A stretch of DNA of 64,000 bases from Rhodobacteraceae bacterium Alg231-30. GTDB lineage: Bacteria; Pseudomonadota; Alphaproteobacteria; Rhodobacterales; Rhodobacteraceae. The notes beneath the pieces are model-generated. The model searched no databases. It was not told where the DNA came from and was given only the letters and a program-made list of their open reading frames with translations. Shown piece by piece: positions 60,644 to 64,000 of the stretch. Every line of letters begins with the position of its first letter. The first letter of the stretch is position 1. Location: the NCBI GenBank assembly GCA_900143615.1, contig FREU01000002.1:538663-602662 (forward strand). The letters are read 5' to 3'. The position numbers and the translations under genes were made by a program.

Positions 60644-61576
60644 TTAGAAGTTGAACACTACACCGAAGTCCGCTTTGGTAACTTCTGCAGAGTCGCTACC
60701 AACACCGCCGCGCAAGGACACACCGCCACCCAAGCTGTGTGCGAAACCAACGCCGTATGCTGTTTCAGCATCAGTTGCGCCGCCGCCGGTGACGACTGCA
60801 GTGATTGTAGTGGCCGAAGACACCGCATAGGCACCCGTCAGACCCCAGGACACATCTTCTTGACCGTCGCTGTCACCGACCATGGCGGAGTAGCCGAAAT
60901 CACCAACCGCGCCATCGGCACCCAATACCCAGTAGTCGCCGAGACCGTCTTTGTCGCCATAGACTGCGCCTACGTTGACGGCATCAAAGCTATAACCGGC
61001 ACCGATCTGCCAGTATTCACCCAGCACTTCTTCGTCAGGCGTGCCGATAGCGACTGTAACCTTTGGTGCGTAGGAAGCGGCTACCGTGAAAGCGCCCGCA
61101 GAGTAGCGCACTTTTACTTTCTGCTGGATGTCACTGTCGTTGCCAAAGCCGTTTGCGTCAAATCCCGCAAAGTTCTCAGGTGCTTCAAGGAAGTAGGTCA
61201 GACCAACACCGTTGCCGTAGTAGTCAAGCACATCGCCGGAATCCAAAACGTCAGACACGTGACCAACGTCCAGACGGAAGCCGCCTGTAGATACAGCAAA
61301 GCCAGCAGCACCGGGACCTTCGCCAGACGCAGTGTTGTCACCAGCGTTGTCATCAGCCTGCAGACGGATACGGCCTTCAACCTTGATGCCGCTGTCAGTT
61401 TCAGCTGTTGCAGTTGCTGTCAGACGGAAACGCTGCTCGAGTGAAGTTTTGTTTTCGAGAGCGTCGTCATCGGCATAAGTCACACCAAAGCGACCATAGC
61501 CACCAAAGGTAATGTCAGCGGCAGCCATGCCAGCAGTTGCAACAAGTGCGGTCGTCGCGATGAGAATTTTTTTCAT
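60644..61576 (-). CDS. General porin, paralogue 6
   Basis: A 310-residue porin, the longest of the six. The signal peptide is KKILIATTALVATAGMAAA before DITFGGYGRFGVTYADDDALENKTSLEQRFRLTATATAE. FRLDVGHVSDVLDSGD, an inserted VTVAIGTPDEEVLGEYWQIGAGY loop and a C-terminal VFNF follow. It is the array member nearest leuS, which is divergent from it. Confidence 0.93.
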   Translation of the reverse strand: MKKILIATTALVATAGMAAADITFGGYGRFGVTYADDDALENKTSLEQRFRLTATATAETDSGIKVEGRIRLQADDNAGDNTASGEGPGAAGFAVSTGGFRLDVGHVSDVLDSGDVLDYYGNGVGLTYFLEAPENFAGFDANGFGNDSDIQQKVKVRYSAGAFTVAASYAPKVTVAIGTPDEEVLGEYWQIGAGYSFDAVNVGAVYGDKDGLGDYWVLGADGAVGDFGYSAMVGDSDGQEDVSWGLTGAYAVSSATTITAVVTGGGATDAETAYGVGFAHSLGGGVSLRGGVGSDSAEVTKADFGVVFNF

Positions 61577-62182
61577 AATACCATCCTAAGTTGTGTACGA
61601 TCCAGCCAAACAATTTTGACCGATGCTGCCCCTTCCTCGCCGTCACGCCCCCCTCACGGCAACCGTCGCACCTCGCGGCCGAACCCGAATGGTGCGCCAA
61701 TGACACGCTTTTTGAGTGCGGCGCACAGTCGCTCAGCGACATTTCGCCAGACAGACTTCTCGCTGCGCAATTATCCGCCCAATATGATGTAATAGTTAAA
61801 TATTTATCGGTCCCATTTAGCCAACCAAAGACAAAGGATGCGCGACTCTCTGCGCCTGGGGCGATTCACCCCTCGCCACTCCGGCCAAAATGCGCCCAAG
61901 CGCTTCGCCTCAAGCCAACTCTCGCCACCAACTGCCATGGCGGCCTTGAAACGCCCCTTGTTTTTCAAGAATCCACTTCCATGAGGATGAAACCAACTCC
62001 CCTTAAAGATGTATCTAGAATGCCAAATCCGGCAACTTAAATCCGACCGAACGCCACAAATCGCCACCGCCAATAGGAATTCCCACTCCTAGGCACTGGA
62101 CCAGCGCGCTTCAGCGGCCTATCACCCCTTGCAAACAAGGCCGCCTTGCGGCTCAGATGCGTTAAGAAAAGGTGCCATATAT
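61577..62182. other. Divergent region between porin gene 6 and leuS
   Basis: About 600 bases with no supported gene, holding the promoters of porin 6 and leuS. An AT-rich stretch lies at 61780-61815. No clear attenuator or T-box-like structure was seen before leuS. Confidence 0.4.
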
Positions 62183-64000
62183 ATGTCGCGCTATACCGCC
62201 GCCGAAATCGAAGCCAAGTGGCAAGAAGCCTGGTCCAAGAACGAAACCTTCAAGGCCGTTCGCGACGAGAGCAAACCCAAGTATTATGTGCTTGAGATGT
62301 TCCCCTACCCGTCGGGCAAGCTGCACATGGGCCACGTGCGCAACTACACGATGGGCGATGTGATCGCGCGCTACAAGATTGCCACCGGACATAACGTGCT
62401 GCACCCGATGGGCTTTGACGCCTTTGGCATGCCCGCCGAAAACGCCGCGATGGCCAGCGGCGGTCACCCCAAAGATTGGACCTACGCCAATATCGACACA
62501 ATGGTCGATCAGATGAAACCTCTGGGCCTGTCGCTGGACTGGTCGCGCATGTTCGCCACCTGTGACACCGAATACTATGGCCAGCAGCAGGCGCTGTTCC
62601 TCGACTTTTTGAACGAAGGTCTGGTCTATCGCAAAAACGCGGTGGTGAACTGGGATCCGGTAGATATGACCGTTCTGGCTAACGAACAGGTCGAAGGTGG
62701 GCGCGGCTGGCGGTCGGGCGCTTTGGTGGAACGGCGCGAGCTAACCCAGTGGTTCTTTAAAATCTCGGATCACTCGGACGAGTTGTTGCAGGCTCTGGAC
62801 GCATTGGACAACTGGCCCGCCAAAGTGCGCCTGATGCAGGAAAACTGGATCGGCAAATCGCGCGGTCTGGAGTTCGGGTTCGAGCGTGTCGATGGTGCCG
62901 ATCCGATCACCGTTTATACCACCCGCCCCGACACATTGATGGGCGCGTCCTTTGTGGGCATCTCACCCGACCACCCGATTTCCAAAGAGATGGAAGCCGA
63001 CAACCCCGAGCTGGCGGCATTTCTGGCCGAGTGCCGCAAGGTTGGTACCACCGAAGAAGCCATCGAGACCGCGCCCAAGCTGGGTTATGACACTGGCATC
63101 CGCGTCAAACACCCGCTCAATCCCGACTGGGAGCTGCCGGTCTGGATCGCCAACTTCATCCTGATGGATTACGGCACCGGCGCCATCTTTGCCTGTCCCG
63201 CCCATGATCAGCGCGATCTGGACTTCTGTCGCAAATACGACCTGCCCGTCACCAACACTTTCTTTATGCTGGATGACGACACACCCGTCGCGAATGAGGC
63301 TTTGGTACCCACCAAATCCGAGCGCGTGCGCTGGGTCGACCACTTTGCAGGCCTTGATGTGGCCACCGGCGAAGAAGCGATCAATGCGACCGTCGATTTT
63401 GCCGAAAAGGCAGGTTGGGGCACAGGCGTGACCAAATTCCGCCTGCGCGACTGGGGCCTGTCGCGCCAACGCTATTGGGGCTGTCCGATCCCTGTGGTGC
63501 ATTGCGACACCTGCGGCGTGGTTCCCGAGAAGAAAGAGAACCTGCCGATCGAGCTGCCTTATGACGAAGACGGCAAGGCGATCGATTTCTCGGTGCCCGG
63601 CAACCCGCTGGACCGCCATCCGACATGGCGCGACTGCGCCTGCCCATCCTGTGGCGCGGCCGCCAAACGCGAAACCGACACGATGGACACCTTTGTCGAT
63701 AGCTCGTGGTATTTCGCCCGCTTCACCGCCCCGCGCGCCGACACGCCGACCGTGGCCGAGGACGCCGCCTATTGGATGAATGTCGACCAATATATCGGTG
63801 GCATTGAGCATGCGATCCTGCACCTGCTCTATTCGCGCTTCTTTGCGCGGGCGATGCACATCTGTGGGCATTTGCCCGAGTCTGCCAAAGAGCCGTTTGA
63901 TGCGCTCTTTACCCAAGGCATGGTGACGCACGCGATCTATCAGACACCAAACGCCAATGGCCGGCCAACCTATCACTACCCCGAGGACGTGGAGCTGCGC
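62183..64000 (+). CDS. leuS: Leucyl-tRNA synthetase (N-terminal 606 codons)
   Basis: A class I aminoacyl-tRNA synthetase that charges tRNA-Leu, cut by the right edge. The HIGH motif is HMGH at residues 48-51 ([19 protein letters not shown]), followed by [19 protein letters not shown]. The editing domain is present ([22 protein letters not shown] and later [16 protein letters not shown]), then the second catalytic half with [23 protein letters not shown] and [15 protein letters not shown]. The KMSKS motif lies beyond the window. AAGG precedes ATG 62183. Confidence 0.97.
   Translation, partial: MSRYTAAEIEAKWQEAWSKNETFKAVRDESKPKYYVLEMFPYPSGKLHMGHVRNYTMGDVIARYKIATGHNVLHPMGFDAFGMPAENAAMASGGHPKDWTYANIDTMVDQMKPLGLSLDWSRMFATCDTEYYGQQQALFLDFLNEGLVYRKNAVVNWDPVDMTVLANEQVEGGRGWRSGALVERRELTQWFFKISDHSDELLQALDALDNWPAKVRLMQENWIGKSRGLEFGFERVDGADPITVYTTRPDTLMGASFVGISPDHPISKEMEADNPELAAFLAECRKVGTTEEAIETAPKLGYDTGIRVKHPLNPDWELPVWIANFILMDYGTGAIFACPAHDQRDLDFCRKYDLPVTNTFFMLDDDTPVANEALVPTKSERVRWVDHFAGLDVATGEEAINATVDFAEKAGWGTGVTKFRLRDWGLSRQRYWGCPIPVVHCDTCGVVPEKKENLPIELPYDEDGKAIDFSVPGNPLDRHPTWRDCACPSCGAAAKRETDTMDTFVDSSWYFARFTAPRADTPTVAEDAAYWMNVDQYIGGIEHAILHLLYSRFFARAMHICGHLPESAKEPFDALFTQGMVTHAIYQTPNANGRPTYHYPEDVELR

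Noticed and set aside
62963-63976. 337-codon minus-strand frame opposite leuS
   Set aside because: leuS motifs are clear in the plus-strand frame; the opposite frame is a codon-bias shadow.

Overview
The window looks like a chromosomal segment of a marine Rhodobacteraceae (Roseobacter-group) alphaproteobacterium. The evidence is the RpoE-ChrR singlet-oxygen pair with its usual companion genes, the murA/DUF2948/hisD and UPF0262/phosphatase/infA/maf/RNase/yacG blocks, DUF3576 near leuS, RTX proteins (one with a Hint domain) and many alphaproteobacterial general porins. Both ends cut a gene: a minus-strand nuclease-like gene at the left edge and leuS at the right edge.

Layout. 1-1162: two overlapping minus-strand genes, a PD-(D/E)XK-like protein and a glycine-rich membrane protein, which may be a conflict or defence pair. 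2114-10651: a photo-oxidative stress locus. It holds DUF3833, an MFS carrier, a CFA-type methyltransferase and a flavoprotein (both resembling furan-fatty-acid enzymes), then a divergent DUF1365-SDR pair, a conserved hypothetical, a fasciclin protein, ChrR and RpoE. TGATCC-N18-TA promoter-like elements precede rpoE and sit back to back in the divergent intergenic region. 10.7-16.6 kb: an accessory zone with a HEPN-like protein, a primase gene cut by an IS6 remnant, a DUF3302/HlyD/K+ channel operon and an orphan cyclase-like protein, next to tRNA-Phe.

16.6-21.2 kb: a minus-strand housekeeping block (yacG, RNase E/G, maf, infA, tyrosine-phosphatase-like protein, UPF0262) and a lytic transglycosylase. 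21.4-25.7 kb: a 1408-residue RTX/Hint protein. 26.35-28.2 kb: a decayed integrative element between an intact tRNA-Thr and a 41-nt copy of its 3' half. 28.3-31.7 kb: small ORF, murA, DUF2948, hisD. In related genomes these are, as I recall, contiguous with the UPF0262 block; here the two halves are about 8.5 kb apart and on opposite strands.

32.2-38.5 kb: a surface-polysaccharide cluster (UDP-glucuronate decarboxylase, two glycosyltransferases, an NDP-sugar epimerase) with a small secreted Lys/Gly/His-rich protein inside it. 38.6-41.0 kb: the 5-oxoprolinase operon pxpABC, preceded by SDR and IS3 debris and a second RTX protein with a 258-bp tandem duplication. 43.9-51.5 kb: an acyltransferase, a secreted protein, Trm112, a LON-domain protein, a thioredoxin-type co-chaperone, exonuclease III, an OmpR-type regulator, ribA and an L,D-transpeptidase. 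51.6-64 kb: a YggS-type PLP protein, DUF3576, a glycosyltransferase and six paralogous porins, five of them in a minus-strand array between DUF3576 and leuS, each with its own terminator-like hairpin.

No rRNA, CRISPR array or intact prophage was seen. Family assignments come from reading motifs, without any database search.
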